From Curtobacterium flaccumfaciens (GTDB taxonomy: Bacteria; Actinomycetota; Actinomycetes; Actinomycetales; Microbacteriaceae), in contig NZ_SNVW01000017.1 of the NCBI RefSeq assembly GCF_004361695.1, forward strand, positions 1 to 47,816: DNA of 47,816 nt, given 5' to 3'. The notes beneath the pieces are model-generated. The model made no database searches and was not told the DNA's origin. It worked only from the letters and a program-made list of their open reading frames with translations. Of the stretch, positions 9,796 through 18,510 are shown piece by piece. The translations under genes and the position numbers were made by a program. Within the stretch, counting starts at the first letter, position 1. Every line of letters begins with the position of its first letter.

Positions 9796-9824
9796 TCGGC
9801 ACGGCCAGCCGAGGCCAGGCCGGC

Positions 9825-9840
9825 CCCGGCATGCGCCGGG
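9825..9840. terminator. Short GC hairpin between convergent genes
   Basis: CCCGGC and GCCGGG are paired around a 4-base loop ATGC in the 78-base gap between the SDR and aroE stops. No U-tract, so moderate confidence. Confidence 0.4.
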
Positions 9841-9873
9841 TCGACGGGGCCGCGGCGGCGCGTCGGGCCCCGC

Positions 9874-10740
9874 TCAGGCCCCGATGACCTCGGGCAGCCC
9901 GACCGCGGCGCGCATGGCCCGCCGGACGTCGGCCTCGGCGGGCAGGAGCTCGTCGTCGTCACCGGTGAGGAAGAACCGGATCTGACCGATCGCCTGCTCG
10001 GTGAGCATGTCCAGGCCGTTCAGCACGCGTCCGCCGTCGTCCGCCCACCGTGAGGCGACGGCGGTCGGCCACGGCTCGTACGCGACGTCGAAGAGCACGG
10101 CGTCGTCGCCGGACGGTGCGAGGTCGAGGTCGTCGGCGACGCCACCCGGCAGCGTCGACACGACGAAGCCGTGGCGGGTACCGGGCAGCTCCGTCAGCGG
10201 CAGGACGTCGAGCGTGACGCCGAGCCGGACCGCCAGGTCGACCAGGTCGGTGGCCCGCGCGGTGTCGCGGACGAACACCCGGACCGACGAGGCACCGAGG
10301 CGGACGGCTGCGGTGAGTGCGCTCGCCGCGGTGGCGCCGCCGCCGAGGACCGTGGCCTCGCCGGGCAGGTGTCCGAGTGCCTCGACGGGACGGACGAGCC
10401 CCTCGACGTCGGTGTTCGCACCGAACCGCAGGACGCGGTCGCCCGACCGCCGGAACGCGATCGTGTTGGCGACGCCGAGCTCGTCGACGAGCGGGGTCGT
10501 CCGGTCGAGGAGCGGCAGCACCTCGCGCTTGAGCGGCATCGTGAGGCTCAGGCCGCGCCATTCCCCACCCAGCCCCGCGACGAACGCATCCAGCCCGCCG
10601 GACGCGACCTCGTGCCTCCCGTACCGGAACGGCACCCCGAGCACGTCGTAGGCCGCTGCGTGCAGCGTCGGCGAGAGCGAGTGCGCGATGGGGGAGCCGA
10701 GCACCGCGAGGCGGGTGCGGTCGGCATCGGGGTACTCCAC
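9874..10740 (-). CDS. aroE: Shikimate dehydrogenase
   Basis: A 288-residue enzyme that reduces 3-dehydroshikimate to shikimate with NADPH. The substrate-binding motif SLSPTLHAAAY and the catalytic-Lys region LSLTMPLKREV are in the N-terminal domain, followed by ANTI. A Rossmann motif LGGGATAAS lies near residue 135. A GTG at 10740 is the start: TAGGCT lies exactly 7 bases upstream on that strand. It is divergent from an iron-regulated lipoprotein gene with only 57 bases between starts. Another aromatic-pathway gene, chorismate mutase, lies 1.8 kb away. Confidence 0.93.
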   Translation of the reverse strand: MEYPDADRTRLAVLGSPIAHSLSPTLHAAAYDVLGVPFRYGRHEVASGGLDAFVAGLGGEWRGLSLTMPLKREVLPLLDRTTPLVDELGVANTIAFRRSGDRVLRFGANTDVEGLVRPVEALGHLPGEATVLGGGATAASALTAAVRLGASSVRVFVRDTARATDLVDLAVRLGVTLDVLPLTELPGTRHGFVVSTLPGGVADDLDLAPSGDDAVLFDVAYEPWPTAVASRWADDGGRVLNGLDMLTEQAIGQIRFFLTGDDDELLPAEADVRRAMRAAVGLPEVIGA

Positions 10741-10747
10741 GGGCGTC

Positions 10748-10753
10748 AGCCTA
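10748..10753 (-). promoter_or_regulatory. aroE leaderless -10 element TAGGCT
   Basis: On the minus strand TAGGCT is followed by 7 bases and the GTG of aroE. It lies 26 bases from the iron box that serves the divergent gene. Confidence 0.5.
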
Positions 10754-10778
10754 TCCAGGCGCCATCCCGGGGGAGTCC

Positions 10779-10797
10779 TTAGGTTAGGCTACCCTTC
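10779..10797 (+). promoter_or_regulatory. DtxR/IdeR iron box overlapping a leaderless promoter
   Basis: TTAGGTTAGGCTACCCTTC matches the DtxR/IdeR consensus TTAGGTTAGGCTAACCTAA at 16 of 19 positions. The centre of the box is also the -10 element TAGGCT (10785-10790), 7 bases before the GTG start. A bound regulator would directly cover the promoter, so expression should rise when iron is low. Confidence 0.85.
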
Positions 10798-11805
10798 GTG
10801 ATCCGTACTCCCCTTCGTCTCCGACGCGTCCTCGCCACGGCAGGCGCCGTCGTCGCCGCGTCCCTCGTCCTCGCCGGGTGTGCCTCCGGCTCCGGCTCGT
10901 CCACCGACGACCCCTCGGCGTCCGCGGCCGACGGCCAGTTCCCGGTGTCGATCACGACCGCGCTCGGCACCACGAAGATCGACTCGCAGCCGAAGCGCGT
11001 CGTCGCCCTCGGCTGGGGCGACGCCGAGACCGCACTCGAGCTCGGCGTGCAGCCCGTCGGCGCGAGCGACTGGCTCGCGTTCGGCGGCGACGGTGTCGGA
11101 CCGTGGTTGAAGGACGCCTACACGAAGTCGCCGAAGATCATCCAGACGCTCGAGCCGAGCTACGAGGACATCCTCAAGCTCAAGCCCGACCTGATCCTCG
11201 ACGTGAAGTCGTCGGGCGACAAGGACCGGTACGCGAAGCTGTCCGCGATCGCGCCGACCGTGGCGATCCCGAAGGGCGGCGAGAACTACCTCGCGTCGAC
11301 CGAGCAGCAGACCACGATGATCGCGAAGGCGCTCGGCAAGGAGTCCGAGGGTAAGAAGCTGCTCTCCGGCCTCGACGACGCCTACGCCGCCGCGCGCAAG
11401 GCGCACCCGGAGTTCGAGGGCAAGTCGGCGGTCGTCGGTGCGTACACGGCCGACGGCTTCGGGGCGTACGCCTCCACCGACAGCCGCTCGACGTTCATGC
11501 GGAACCTCGGCTTCACGATCCCGAAGGCCATCGACGAGCAGGCCGGCAAGGCGTTCTCGGTGCACCTGTCGGACGAGAACCTCGACCTGCTCAACGCCGA
11601 CCTGACGCTCATCCTGCCGATCTACGTCGACGCGTCGAAGGCCGAGGCGGACCCGCTGTTCCAGAAGGTGCCGTCGGTCGAGGCCGGCCACTCCATCGTC
11701 TTCGACGACCCGGATGTGTCGTCGGCGTTCTCGATGGGGACCACCGCCGCGATCGAGTGGGCGCTGCAGAAGCTGCCGGACGAGTTCGCGTCCAAGCTCG
11801 GCTGA
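10798..11805 (+). CDS. Iron-siderophore ABC transporter substrate-binding lipoprotein
   Basis: A 335-residue FecB/FepB-type binding protein. It has an Arg-rich N-terminus, a hydrophobic stretch and the lipobox LAGC with Cys28 as lipid anchor. The mature part has the periplasmic-binding pattern KRVVALGWGDAETALELGVQPVG, then EPSYEDILKLKPDLIL, as in siderophore-binding proteins. Its promoter carries an iron box, which independently supports iron uptake. No permease or ATPase gene follows, so this is an orphan binding protein that must work with a transporter elsewhere. The GTG at 10798 is set by the leaderless promoter. Confidence 0.93.
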   Translation: MIRTPLRLRRVLATAGAVVAASLVLAGCASGSGSSTDDPSASAADGQFPVSITTALGTTKIDSQPKRVVALGWGDAETALELGVQPVGASDWLAFGGDGVGPWLKDAYTKSPKIIQTLEPSYEDILKLKPDLILDVKSSGDKDRYAKLSAIAPTVAIPKGGENYLASTEQQTTMIAKALGKESEGKKLLSGLDDAYAAARKAHPEFEGKSAVVGAYTADGFGAYASTDSRSTFMRNLGFTIPKAIDEQAGKAFSVHLSDENLDLLNADLTLILPIYVDASKAEADPLFQKVPSVEAGHSIVFDDPDVSSAFSMGTTAAIEWALQKLPDEFASKLG

Positions 11806-11837
11806 CGCGGGGCGCCCGATCGGAGCGGGCGTGCCTC

Positions 11838-11875
11838 GTCGAAACGGGCGTACTTGGTCGAAACGGGCGTACTTG
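11838..11875. repeat. 19-bp direct repeat, two copies
   Basis: GTCGAAACGGGCGTACTTG occurs at 11838-11856 and again at 11857-11875, and GTCGA starts a third copy. The inverted match at 11894-11906 lets either copy form a hairpin. Confidence 0.85.
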
Positions 11876-11906
11876 GTCGATCCTTTCGACCGGGTACGCC
11901 CGTTTC
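11860..11906 (+). terminator. Hairpin terminator after the siderophore-binding gene
   Basis: GAAACGGGCGTAC (11860-11872) pairs perfectly with GTACGCCCGTTTC (11894-11906), with a smaller inner stem GGTCG/CGACC. The first repeat copy (11841-11853) could pair with the same right arm as an alternative. Confidence 0.6.
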
Positions 11907-11989
11907 CGCTTCCTACCGCGCGTGCGATGGGAAGGAACGGGCGGGCCAGGGCGGGCGGGTCGGGGCGGGTCAGGCCAGGTCAGGCCCGG

Positions 11990-12403
11990 TCAGACGCCGA
12001 AGGTCGACCCGAGGAACGCGAACAGCAGGGCGATCAGCGGGAACGAGCCCTGCACGAACGCGGAGTTGAGGTAGCGGCGGCCGGTGCCGGCGAGGACCAC
12101 CGCGGCGCCGAGCATGCACGCCGTCGAGAAGACGAGGAGCGTCCAGCCGCTCGCACCGTTGCCCGCGAACGCGAGGACGACGCCGAGGATCGCCCCGATC
12201 GCCAGGAACAGGTTGTAGAAGCCCTGGTTGAACGCCATCGAGCGGGTCGCCTGCACCTCGGTCTCCGAGGTGAGGCCGAAGATGCGGCGGACGCGTGGGC
12301 TCGTCCAGGCGATGGACTCGAGGAAGAAGATGTACACGTGCACGAGGCCCGCGAGGACCGCGAAGACGCACGAGAGGACGAGCAGGACCGACATGACCTC
12401 CAT
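11990..12403 (-). CDS. DUF1304-like small membrane protein
   Basis: A 137-residue protein with four hydrophobic segments. The first has HVYIFFLESIAW, followed by FNQGFYNLFLAIGAILG, a pattern I associate with the DUF1304 family of small membrane proteins of unknown role. Two starts are possible: ATG 12403, or ATG 12394, which is preceded by GGAGG only 2 bases away. I chose the first because that spacing is too short. It is divergent from chorismate mutase. Confidence 0.75.
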   Translation of the reverse strand: MEVMSVLLVLSCVFAVLAGLVHVYIFFLESIAWTSPRVRRIFGLTSETEVQATRSMAFNQGFYNLFLAIGAILGVVLAFAGNGASGWTLLVFSTACMLGAAVVLAGTGRRYLNSAFVQGSFPLIALLFAFLGSTFGV

Positions 12404-12493
12404 TGTCGCAGTTCCGAAGCCGTGCTCAGGTTCCACCCAGCTTCGGGCAGCTCCACCTGGCGTAACCGACACCGGTCGGCCAGCCTCGGCCGT

Positions 12494-12499
12494 TAGGCT
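12494..12499 (+). promoter_or_regulatory. Leaderless -10 element TAGGCT
   Basis: TAGGCT plus 6 bases precedes the ATG at 12506. Confidence 0.5.
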
Positions 12500-12505
12500 C
12501 GGGGC

Positions 12506-12829
12506 ATGAGCGACGACGACACCACGCCCGAGTACGACCAGGCGGCCGTCGCCGAACTGCGCAGCATCCGGCAGAGCATCGACAACATCGACGCCGCCCT
12601 GATCCACATGCTGGCGGAGCGCTTCAAGTACACGCAGCGGGTCGGGTACCTCAAGGCCGCGGCAGGGATGCCCGCCGCCGACCCCGGGCGTGAGCAGGTC
12701 CAGGTCGCACGGCTCCGGTCGCTCGCGGCCGAGGCGCACCTCGATCCCGCCTTCGCCGAGAAGTTCCTCAACTTCATCGTCGCCGAGGTCATCCACCACC
12801 ACGAGCAGATCGCGGGCGGCAACGAGTGA
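12506..12829 (+). CDS. Chorismate mutase, AroQ type
   Basis: A 107-residue single-domain AroQ-fold protein that converts chorismate to prephenate for Phe/Tyr synthesis. The helical pattern is clear: LRSIRQSIDNIDAALIHMLAERFKYTQRVGYLK gives the conserved Arg, Asp and Lys of helix 1, followed by R.....A....L and a C-terminal helix with IVAEVIHHHEQIA. No signal peptide, so it is cytoplasmic. Its stop overlaps the GTG of the lactonase gene by 4 bases. Confidence 0.9.
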   Translation: MSDDDTTPEYDQAAVAELRSIRQSIDNIDAALIHMLAERFKYTQRVGYLKAAAGMPAADPGREQVQVARLRSLAAEAHLDPAFAEKFLNFIVAEVIHHHEQIAGGNE

Positions 12830-13824
12830 GCACGACGCTCCCCGCACTGCTGGTCGGCTCGTACACGGCGACCGGCGGCGGCACCGCCACCGGCATCTCG
12901 ATCGTCTCGGCCGGTGACGCCGAGGCCCCGGACGTCCGCACCGTCGCGGTCATCGACGACCCCTCGTTCCTGGCCGTCGCCGGTGACCGCGTGTACGCGG
13001 TGTCCGAGACGGCCGAGGGCAGCGTCGCCGCGTTCCGCCGTGACGGCATCGAACTCGAGCACCTCTGGGACGCACCGGCCGGTGGCAACGCCCCCTGCCA
13101 CGTCCGCGTCGACCCGTCCGGCACCCTCGTGGTGACGAACTACGTCTCGGGCACGGTGACCGCGGTGTCGCTCACCGACGGGGCTCCCGCCGTGGTCACC
13201 GAGGTCCTCCCCGACGCGAGCGGCCCGGTTGAGGACCGGCAGGACGGCCCGCACGCCCACCAGTCGATCGCGACGCCCGAGGGGACGGTGCTCGTCGCCG
13301 ACCTCGGCGGTGACGCGCTGCACGAGTACCGGATCACCGACGCCCCCTCGATCGAACCGGTGCGCGTGCACCACGTCGCGCCGGGTGTCGGCCCGCGCCA
13401 CATGGCCTGGTACGACGGGGACCTCATCGTCGCCGGTGAGCTCGACGGGCACGTGCACCGGCTCCGCCGTGATGCGTCGGGATCGCTCGCGACCATCGCC
13501 TCCGCTCCCACCTTCGACGGCGAGGTCGGCGAGTCGCTGCTCAGCCACATCGAGGTCGACGACCGTGGGCGCGTGTTCGTCGCAGTGCGCGGGCGAGACC
13601 TGATCGTGGTGCTCGACGCTGCCGACGGAGGACTCACCCTGGTCGGCTCGGCGTCCTCCGGGGGCGCGTGGCCCCGGCACTTCGCACGCGTGCCCGGGTT
13701 CGTGCTCGTGGCGAACCAGATGTCCGACGCCGTCGCCGTGCTGCCCGTCGGCGACGACGGTGTCCCCGGTGCCGCCGTGGCGCAGATCCCGGTCGGCACG
13801 CCGACCTGCATCGTCCCGCTCTGA
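12826..13824 (+). CDS. Lactonase-family beta-propeller (6-phosphogluconolactonase-like)
   Basis: A 332-residue protein of the YbhE/Pgl seven-bladed propeller family, which hydrolyses 6-phosphogluconolactone or related lactones. Family features include LLVGSYTATGGGTATGISI at the start, PCHVRVDPSGTLVVTNYVSG in the second/third blade, DGPHAHQ, GPRHMAWY and a C-terminal GAWPRHFARVPG. The GTG overlaps the chorismate mutase stop (GTGA), so the two are translationally coupled although their roles differ. A stop-anchored tandem repeat follows. Confidence 0.88.
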   Translation: MSTTLPALLVGSYTATGGGTATGISIVSAGDAEAPDVRTVAVIDDPSFLAVAGDRVYAVSETAEGSVAAFRRDGIELEHLWDAPAGGNAPCHVRVDPSGTLVVTNYVSGTVTAVSLTDGAPAVVTEVLPDASGPVEDRQDGPHAHQSIATPEGTVLVADLGGDALHEYRITDAPSIEPVRVHHVAPGVGPRHMAWYDGDLIVAGELDGHVHRLRRDASGSLATIASAPTFDGEVGESLLSHIEVDDRGRVFVAVRGRDLIVVLDAADGGLTLVGSASSGGAWPRHFARVPGFVLVANQMSDAVAVLPVGDDGVPGAAVAQIPVGTPTCIVPL

Positions 13825-13912
13825 TCTGCGGCCGCCTGATCTTCGGGCTGCCTGACCTGCGGGATGCCCTGATCTGCGCGCTGCCCTGATCTGCGCGCTG
13901 CGCTGACCTGCG
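13821..13912. repeat. Degenerate 15-17 bp tandem array starting at a stop codon
   Basis: Six units beginning CTGATCTGCG or CTGACCTGCG run from 13821 to 13912. The best-preserved are CTGATCTGCGCGCTGCC (13869-13885) and its neighbour (13886-13902). The TGA of the lactonase gene is in the first unit. Confidence 0.85.
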
Positions 13913-13951
13913 AACCACCCCCGCCGCGCGGGCTGCGGACCGGACCCCGCC

Positions 13952-13999
13952 GACGGACTGGAGGCGCGGTGCCAGCTGGCACCGCGCCTCCAGTCCGTC
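13952..13999. terminator. Perfect 24-bp palindromic hairpin terminator
   Basis: GACGGACTGGAGGCGCGG starts a left arm (13952-13975) that is the exact reverse complement of 13976-13999, with GCCAGCTGGC at the centre. It separates the lactonase gene from the convergent hydroxyacid dehydrogenase gene. It is the reference member of the hairpin family. Confidence 0.85.
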
Positions 14000-14039
14000 C
14001 GTGGTCGCGACCACCCCGCTCGGTGAGCGGGCGCTCGCG

Positions 14040-14960
14040 TCAGGGCCGGATGACGTTCTCGAACGGACGGCGGTCGGCCAGCGCGGCCACCTGGCGGCGC
14101 ATGAGCTCGATCGACCGCGGCACGCTCAGGTCGGTGTTGCCGCCCACGTGCGGCGTCAGCACCGTGTTCGGCGTGGTCCAGAGCGGGTGCCCGGCAGGGA
14201 GTGGCTCCGGGTCGGTGACGTCGAGCGCCGCCGACAGTCGGCCGGACTGCAGCTCAGCGACGAGCGCGTCGGTGTCGACGACCTTGCCGCGCGCCACGTT
14301 CACCACGAGGGCACCGTCGGGCAGGGCGGCGAGGAGGTCGGCGTCGACGAGCCGCTCGGTCTCGTCGGTCAGCGGCGTGATGAGGACGAGGACGTCCGTC
14401 TCCGCCGCCAGCGCGGTCAGGTCGCCGAAGGCACGCACCTGACGGCCGTCCTGCTCACGAGCGCTCCGCGCGACCACGGTGACCTCGGTGCGGAACGCCT
14501 CGAACCGCGTCGCGATCGCGGAGCCGATGGCGCCGTACCCGACGACGGTGACCCGGCGATCGGCCAGGGACCGCGTGGTCCGGGCATCCCAGACGCCGTT
14601 CGCACGGTCGGCCTGGAACGCGCCGAGCTCACGGAGCGAGGTCAGCGCGAGCCCGACCGCGAGTTCTGCGGTCTCGTCGTCGTGGATGCCGCGGCCGTTC
14701 GCGAGCTGCGCGTGGCCGGGCACGTGCGGCAGGGCGTGCTCGTACCCGGCGCTCGGCAGCTGCAGGAGCTGCAGGTTCGGCAGGTCGTGGACGTACTGCC
14801 ACCGGTGCCGTCCACCGAAGTAGAACGGCAGGAACGCGATGGCGACCTCGTCGGGGCGCGCGTACGGCTCCTCGACGTCCCAGACGTCCAGCTCGACGCC
14901 GTCCGGCACGGGGCCGAACCGGTCGACGAGCTCGGCGAAGGGCAGCGTGACGATCGGCAT
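14040..14960 (-). CDS. D-isomer 2-hydroxyacid dehydrogenase
   Basis: A 306-residue NAD-dependent dehydrogenase. The dinucleotide-binding motif is VVGYGAIGSAI in the middle. The catalytic Arg is in NVARGKVVDTDAL, the acid in DVTDPEPLPAGHPLW and the His in LTPHVGGNTD. The N-terminal half (QLLQLPSAGYEH, GRGIHDDETAELAV) completes the family fold. The ATG at 14960 is 17 bases beyond the purL stop, so it is probably transcribed with purSQL, although its link to purine synthesis is not evident. Substrate unknown. Confidence 0.92.
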   Translation of the reverse strand: MPIVTLPFAELVDRFGPVPDGVELDVWDVEEPYARPDEVAIAFLPFYFGGRHRWQYVHDLPNLQLLQLPSAGYEHALPHVPGHAQLANGRGIHDDETAELAVGLALTSLRELGAFQADRANGVWDARTTRSLADRRVTVVGYGAIGSAIATRFEAFRTEVTVVARSAREQDGRQVRAFGDLTALAAETDVLVLITPLTDETERLVDADLLAALPDGALVVNVARGKVVDTDALVAELQSGRLSAALDVTDPEPLPAGHPLWTTPNTVLTPHVGGNTDLSVPRSIELMRRQVAALADRRPFENVIRP

Positions 14961-14977
14961 CGTCCGGGTGCCCGGTC

Positions 14978-17359
14978 TCAGGCGTCCGAGCGGGGCGAGA
15001 ACGCACCGTCGGAGTCGAGCGGACCCCGACCGACGTAGCCCTCGGTCACGTCGGAGACGATGACGTCGCCGAAGCGGCTCGGCAGCGTCGCGTCGTGTGT
15101 CCCGCGCAGCTCGTCGAGCGTCGCCTCGAACGCACCCTGGACCTCGAGCGACCCGGATGCCGCGTCGGTCACGCCGATCCGGAGCACCGGGAAGCCACGG
15201 CCGTCGCAGAGGCCCTGGAACCGGACGTCGTCCTCGCGCCGGACGGTCACGATGACGCGGCCGGTCGACTCGGAGAACAGCGCGGTCGCGGTGTCGACGC
15301 CGTCGCGGGCCTCGAGCTCGTCGAGGACGACGCGGGCGCCGAGCCCGAAGCGGAGCACCGACTCGGCGAGGGCCTGGCCGAGGCCGCCGTCCGCCAGGTC
15401 GTGCGCACTCGTCAGGAGCTGCTCGCTCGCCGCGGCGTGCAGCAGGTCGCCGAGGGCCTTCTCGCGCGCGAGGTCGACCGCCGGCGGACGACCGCCGAGG
15501 TGGTCGTGCACGGTGCCGGCCCAGGCCGAACCGTCGAGTTCGAGCGACGTGGTGCCGAGCAGGTAGACGTTGTGTCCGTCGTCCTGCCAGCCCGACGGCA
15601 CGCGCAGTGCGACGTCGTCGATGACACCGAGCACGCCGACGACGGGGGTCGGGTGGATCGGGGTCGTGCCGGTCTGGTTGTAGAACGACACGTTGCCGCC
15701 GGTGACCGGGATCCCGAGCTCCATGCAGCCGTCGGCGAGGCCCTCGACGGCCTGGGCGAACTGCCACATGACCTCGGGGTTCTCCGGCGAGCCGAAGTTC
15801 AGGCAGTCGGTCACGGCCGCGGGGACGGCACCGGTGACGGCGACGTTGCGGTACGCCTCGGCGAGGGCCAGGCGCGCGCCCTGCTTCGGGTCGAGCTGGC
15901 AGTAGCGACCGTTCGCGTCGGTCGCGATGGTGACGCCGAGCCCCGTTTCCTCGTCGACGCGGATCATGCCGCCGTCGTCGGGGAAGGAGAGCGCGGTGTT
16001 GCCGAGCACGTAGGTGTCGTACTGGTTCGTCACCCAGTTCTTCGACGCCAGGTTCGGCGAACCGAGCAGCTGCATGAACTGCGCCTTCAGTGCGGGACCG
16101 GACTCGGGACGCTCGAGCGACTCCGCGCCGTCGGCCTGCAGGGCGTCGAGCCACGTCGGGTAGGCGACCGGGCGGTCGTACACCGGGCCGTCGACGGCGA
16201 CGGTGCGCGGGTCGACGTTCACGATCTCCTGGCCCTGCCAGTCGATGACGAGGCGGCCGGTGCCGGTGACCTCGCCGAGGACGCTGGTCTCGACCTCCCA
16301 CTTGGCCACGACCGCGAGGAACTCGTCGAGCTTGTCGGGGCGGACGACCGCCATCATGCGCTCCTGGCTCTCCGACATCAGGATCTCTTCCGCGGTGAGC
16401 GTGGGGTCGCGGAGCAGGACGTCGTCGAGCGAGATGTGCATGCCGCCGTCGCCGTTCGAGGCGAGCTCGGACGTGGCGCAGGAGATGCCCGCGGCGCCGA
16501 GGTCCTGGATGCCCTCGACCAGCTCCTTCTGGAACAGCTCGAGGCAGCACTCGATGAGGACCTTCTCGGCGAACGGGTCGCCGACCTGCACGGCGGGGCG
16601 CTTGGTCGGGCCGCCCTCGGTGAAGGTGTCGGACGCCAGGATCGACGCGCCGCCGATGCCGTCGCCACCCGTGCGGGCACCGAAGAGCACGACCTTGTTG
16701 CCGGCACCGGAGGCGTTGGCCAGGTGCAGGTCCTCGTGACGGAGGACGCCCACCGCGAGCGCGTTCACCAGCGGGTTGCCCTGGTAGACGGAGTCGAAGT
16801 AGGTCTCGCCGCCGATGTTCGGCAGACCGAGGCAGTTGCCGTAGGACGAGATGCCCCCGACGACGCCGTGCACGACGCGCGCCGTGTCCTCGTGGTCGAT
16901 CGCCCCGAAGCGGAGCTGGTCCATCACGGCGACCGGGCGTGCGCCCATCGAGATGATGTCGCGGACGATGCCGCCGACACCGGTCGCAGCGCCCTGGTAG
17001 GGCTCGACGTAGGACGGGTGGTTGTGCGACTCGACCTTGAACGTGACCGCCCAGCCGTTGCCGACGTCGATGACACCGGCGTTCTCGCCCATGCCCACCA
17101 TGAGGTTCTTGGTCATCTCCGGCGTGACCTTCTTGCCGAACTGCCGGAGGTAGTTCTTCGACGACTTGTACGAGCAGTGCTCGGACCACATCACCGAGTA
17201 CATCGCCAGCTCGCCCGAGGTGGGGCGGCGGCCGAGGATCTCGCGGATCTTCGCGTACTCGTCGGCCTTCAGCCCGAGGGCCTCGTACGGCTGGTCCTTG
17301 TCGGGGGTGGCCGCCGCGTCCTGCACGGTGTCGGGCTTCGGGCGCACGATGGTCGTCAC
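14978..17359 (-). CDS. purL: Phosphoribosylformylglycinamidine synthase subunit PurL
   Basis: A 793-residue small-type PurL, the ATP-dependent synthase that makes FGAM from FGAR with glutamine-derived ammonia delivered by PurQ in a PurS-containing complex. Typical motifs are [45 protein letters not shown] and [13 protein letters not shown]. Three in-frame GTG starts exist (17416, 17398, 17359). The first two lie in an 18-bp tandem repeat that encodes VTAATP, so I take 17359, where family-like sequence begins. The 17416 start would overlap the purQ stop as GTGA and is a serious alternative. Confidence 0.96.
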   Translation of the reverse strand: MTTIVRPKPDTVQDAAATPDKDQPYEALGLKADEYAKIREILGRRPTSGELAMYSVMWSEHCSYKSSKNYLRQFGKKVTPEMTKNLMVGMGENAGVIDVGNGWAVTFKVESHNHPSYVEPYQGAATGVGGIVRDIISMGARPVAVMDQLRFGAIDHEDTARVVHGVVGGISSYGNCLGLPNIGGETYFDSVYQGNPLVNALAVGVLRHEDLHLANASGAGNKVVLFGARTGGDGIGGASILASDTFTEGGPTKRPAVQVGDPFAEKVLIECCLELFQKELVEGIQDLGAAGISCATSELASNGDGGMHISLDDVLLRDPTLTAEEILMSESQERMMAVVRPDKLDEFLAVVAKWEVETSVLGEVTGTGRLVIDWQGQEIVNVDPRTVAVDGPVYDRPVAYPTWLDALQADGAESLERPESGPALKAQFMQLLGSPNLASKNWVTNQYDTYVLGNTALSFPDDGGMIRVDEETGLGVTIATDANGRYCQLDPKQGARLALAEAYRNVAVTGAVPAAVTDCLNFGSPENPEVMWQFAQAVEGLADGCMELGIPVTGGNVSFYNQTGTTPIHPTPVVGVLGVIDDVALRVPSGWQDDGHNVYLLGTTSLELDGSAWAGTVHDHLGGRPPAVDLAREKALGDLLHAAASEQLLTSAHDLADGGLGQALAESVLRFGLGARVVLDELEARDGVDTATALFSESTGRVIVTVRREDDVRFQGLCDGRGFPVLRIGVTDAASGSLEVQGAFEATLDELRGTHDATLPSRFGDVIVSDVTEGYVGRGPLDSDGAFSPRSDA

Positions 17360-17380
17360 GTTGTTGTCGTTCCCTGTCGC

Positions 17381-17416
17381 TGGAGTCGCTGCCGTCACTG
17401 GAGTCGCTGCCGTCAC
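17381..17416 (-). repeat. 18-bp tandem duplication at the purQ-purL junction
   Basis: Read on the minus strand, GTGACGGCAGCGACTCCA occurs twice in a row (17416-17399 and 17398-17381), followed by a decayed third copy. The first unit contains the purQ TGA. It creates two extra in-frame GTG codons ahead of purL. Confidence 0.85.
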
Positions 17417-18117
17417 TTGACGAGCGTCGACTCGATCACGGAGGTGAAGAAGGTCAGGCCGTCCGTGCCGGAGGCCATCGCGGCGGCGGTGTCCGGGCCG
17501 AACCCGGGCTCCGTCGCGTGCTCGGGGTGCGGCATGAGGCCCACGACGTTGCCGCGCTCGTTCGAGACGCCGGCGATGTCGTCGATCGACCCGTTCGGGT
17601 TCACGCCGACGTAGCGGAACACCACCTGGCCGTTGTCCTCGATGCGCTTGATCGTGTCGGCGTCCGCCACGAAGCGACCGTCGGCGTTCTTCAGCGGGAT
17701 GGTGATCTCCTGCTGGGCGGTGAACCCTGAGGTCCACGCGGTGCCGGTCGTCTCGACGCGGAGCTTCTGGTCGCGCCGGATGAACTGCTGGTGCGCGTTG
17801 CGGGTGTGCGCGCCGGGGACGAGTCGTGCCTCGGCGAGCATCTGGAAGCCGTTGCAGATGCCGAGCACGGGCATGCCCTTGCCGGCGGCGTCGACGACCT
17901 CGGCCATGATCGGGGCCTTCGCGGCGATCGCGCCGGCGCGGAGGTAGTCGCCGTAGGAGAACCCGCCCGGCAGCACGATGGCGTCGACGCCCTGTAGGTC
18001 GTGGTCGCCGTGCCAGAGCGCGACGGGCTCGGCGCCAGCGAGACGGACCGCGCGCTGGGCGTCGCGGTCGTCGAGGGAGCCGGGGAAGGTGATGACGCCG
18101 ATGCGCATCCGGGTCAC
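17413..18117 (-). CDS. purQ: Phosphoribosylformylglycinamidine synthase subunit PurQ
   Basis: A 234-residue class-I glutamine amidotransferase that supplies ammonia to PurL. The nucleophile is in [10 protein letters not shown] and the His/Glu of the triad in [20 protein letters not shown] and the N-terminal [16 protein letters not shown] are typical. The GTG at 18117 overlaps the purS stop by 4 bases. An ATG three codons on (18108) is an equally good start and gives the usual MRIG beginning. Confidence 0.96.
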   Translation of the reverse strand: MTRMRIGVITFPGSLDDRDAQRAVRLAGAEPVALWHGDHDLQGVDAIVLPGGFSYGDYLRAGAIAAKAPIMAEVVDAAGKGMPVLGICNGFQMLAEARLVPGAHTRNAHQQFIRRDQKLRVETTGTAWTSGFTAQQEITIPLKNADGRFVADADTIKRIEDNGQVVFRYVGVNPNGSIDDIAGVSNERGNVVGLMPHPEHATEPGFGPDTAAAMASGTDGLTFFTSVIESTLVK

Positions 18118-18365
18118 TGGCCCTCTACCGTCACGGACACGACGTCCTCGATGACCGCGTTGGAGAAGACGTCGGCCGCGATCTCGCGGACCTCGGCGAG
18201 CTTGGCGTCGTCGACCGGGCCGTCGACCGACACCTCGAAGCGCTTGCCGATGCGGACGTTGGTCAGGTCGGCCTTGCCGAGGCGGGCGAGGGCGTTGCCC
18301 ACCGCCTTGCCCTGGGGGTCGAGGATCTCGGCCTTCGGCATGACCTCGACGACGATCGTTGGCAC
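18114..18365 (-). CDS. purS: Phosphoribosylformylglycinamidine synthase subunit PurS
   Basis: An 83-residue subunit needed to bridge PurQ and PurL in organisms with the small Pur[19 protein letters not shown] is the family signature, followed by GKRFEV. The GTG start at 18365 is supported by GGAG seven bases upstream. It is the first gene of purS-purQ-purL, with 4-base overlaps that couple translation. It is divergent from a PadR regulator. Confidence 0.95.
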   Translation of the reverse strand: MPTIVVEVMPKAEILDPQGKAVGNALARLGKADLTNVRIGKRFEVSVDGPVDDAKLAEVREIAADVFSNAVIEDVVSVTVEGQ

Positions 18366-18405
18366 GTGTTCACTCCAGCACTTGGGGGGTGGGTGGGACC
18401 GCACC

Positions 18406-18411
18406 AGTCTA
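18406..18411 (-). promoter_or_regulatory. purS -10 element TAGACT
   Basis: TAGACT on the minus strand gives a leader of about 33-35 bases before GTG 18365. The bases following the hexamer (GGTGCGG) resemble those after the purA -10. Confidence 0.4.
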
Positions 18412-18465
18412 CGTGGCGGGCGCGCCGCGCCCGCACGCTTGTGGAGAAGTGGTCCAAGGCGTATA

Positions 18466-18491
18466 TTCCAAGTCGAATAGTCGCGTTGGAA
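18466..18491. promoter_or_regulatory. Inverted repeat upstream of padR, candidate operator
   Basis: TTCCAA (18466-18471) and TTGGAA (18486-18491) form an inverted repeat with a 14-base gap. A second, nested one is TATTC/GAATA (18464-18479). The local sequence is markedly more AT-rich than its surroundings. PadR proteins usually bind such sites and repress their own operon. Confidence 0.5.
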
Positions 18492-18510
18492 CACCGGACT
18501 GGAGGCACGG

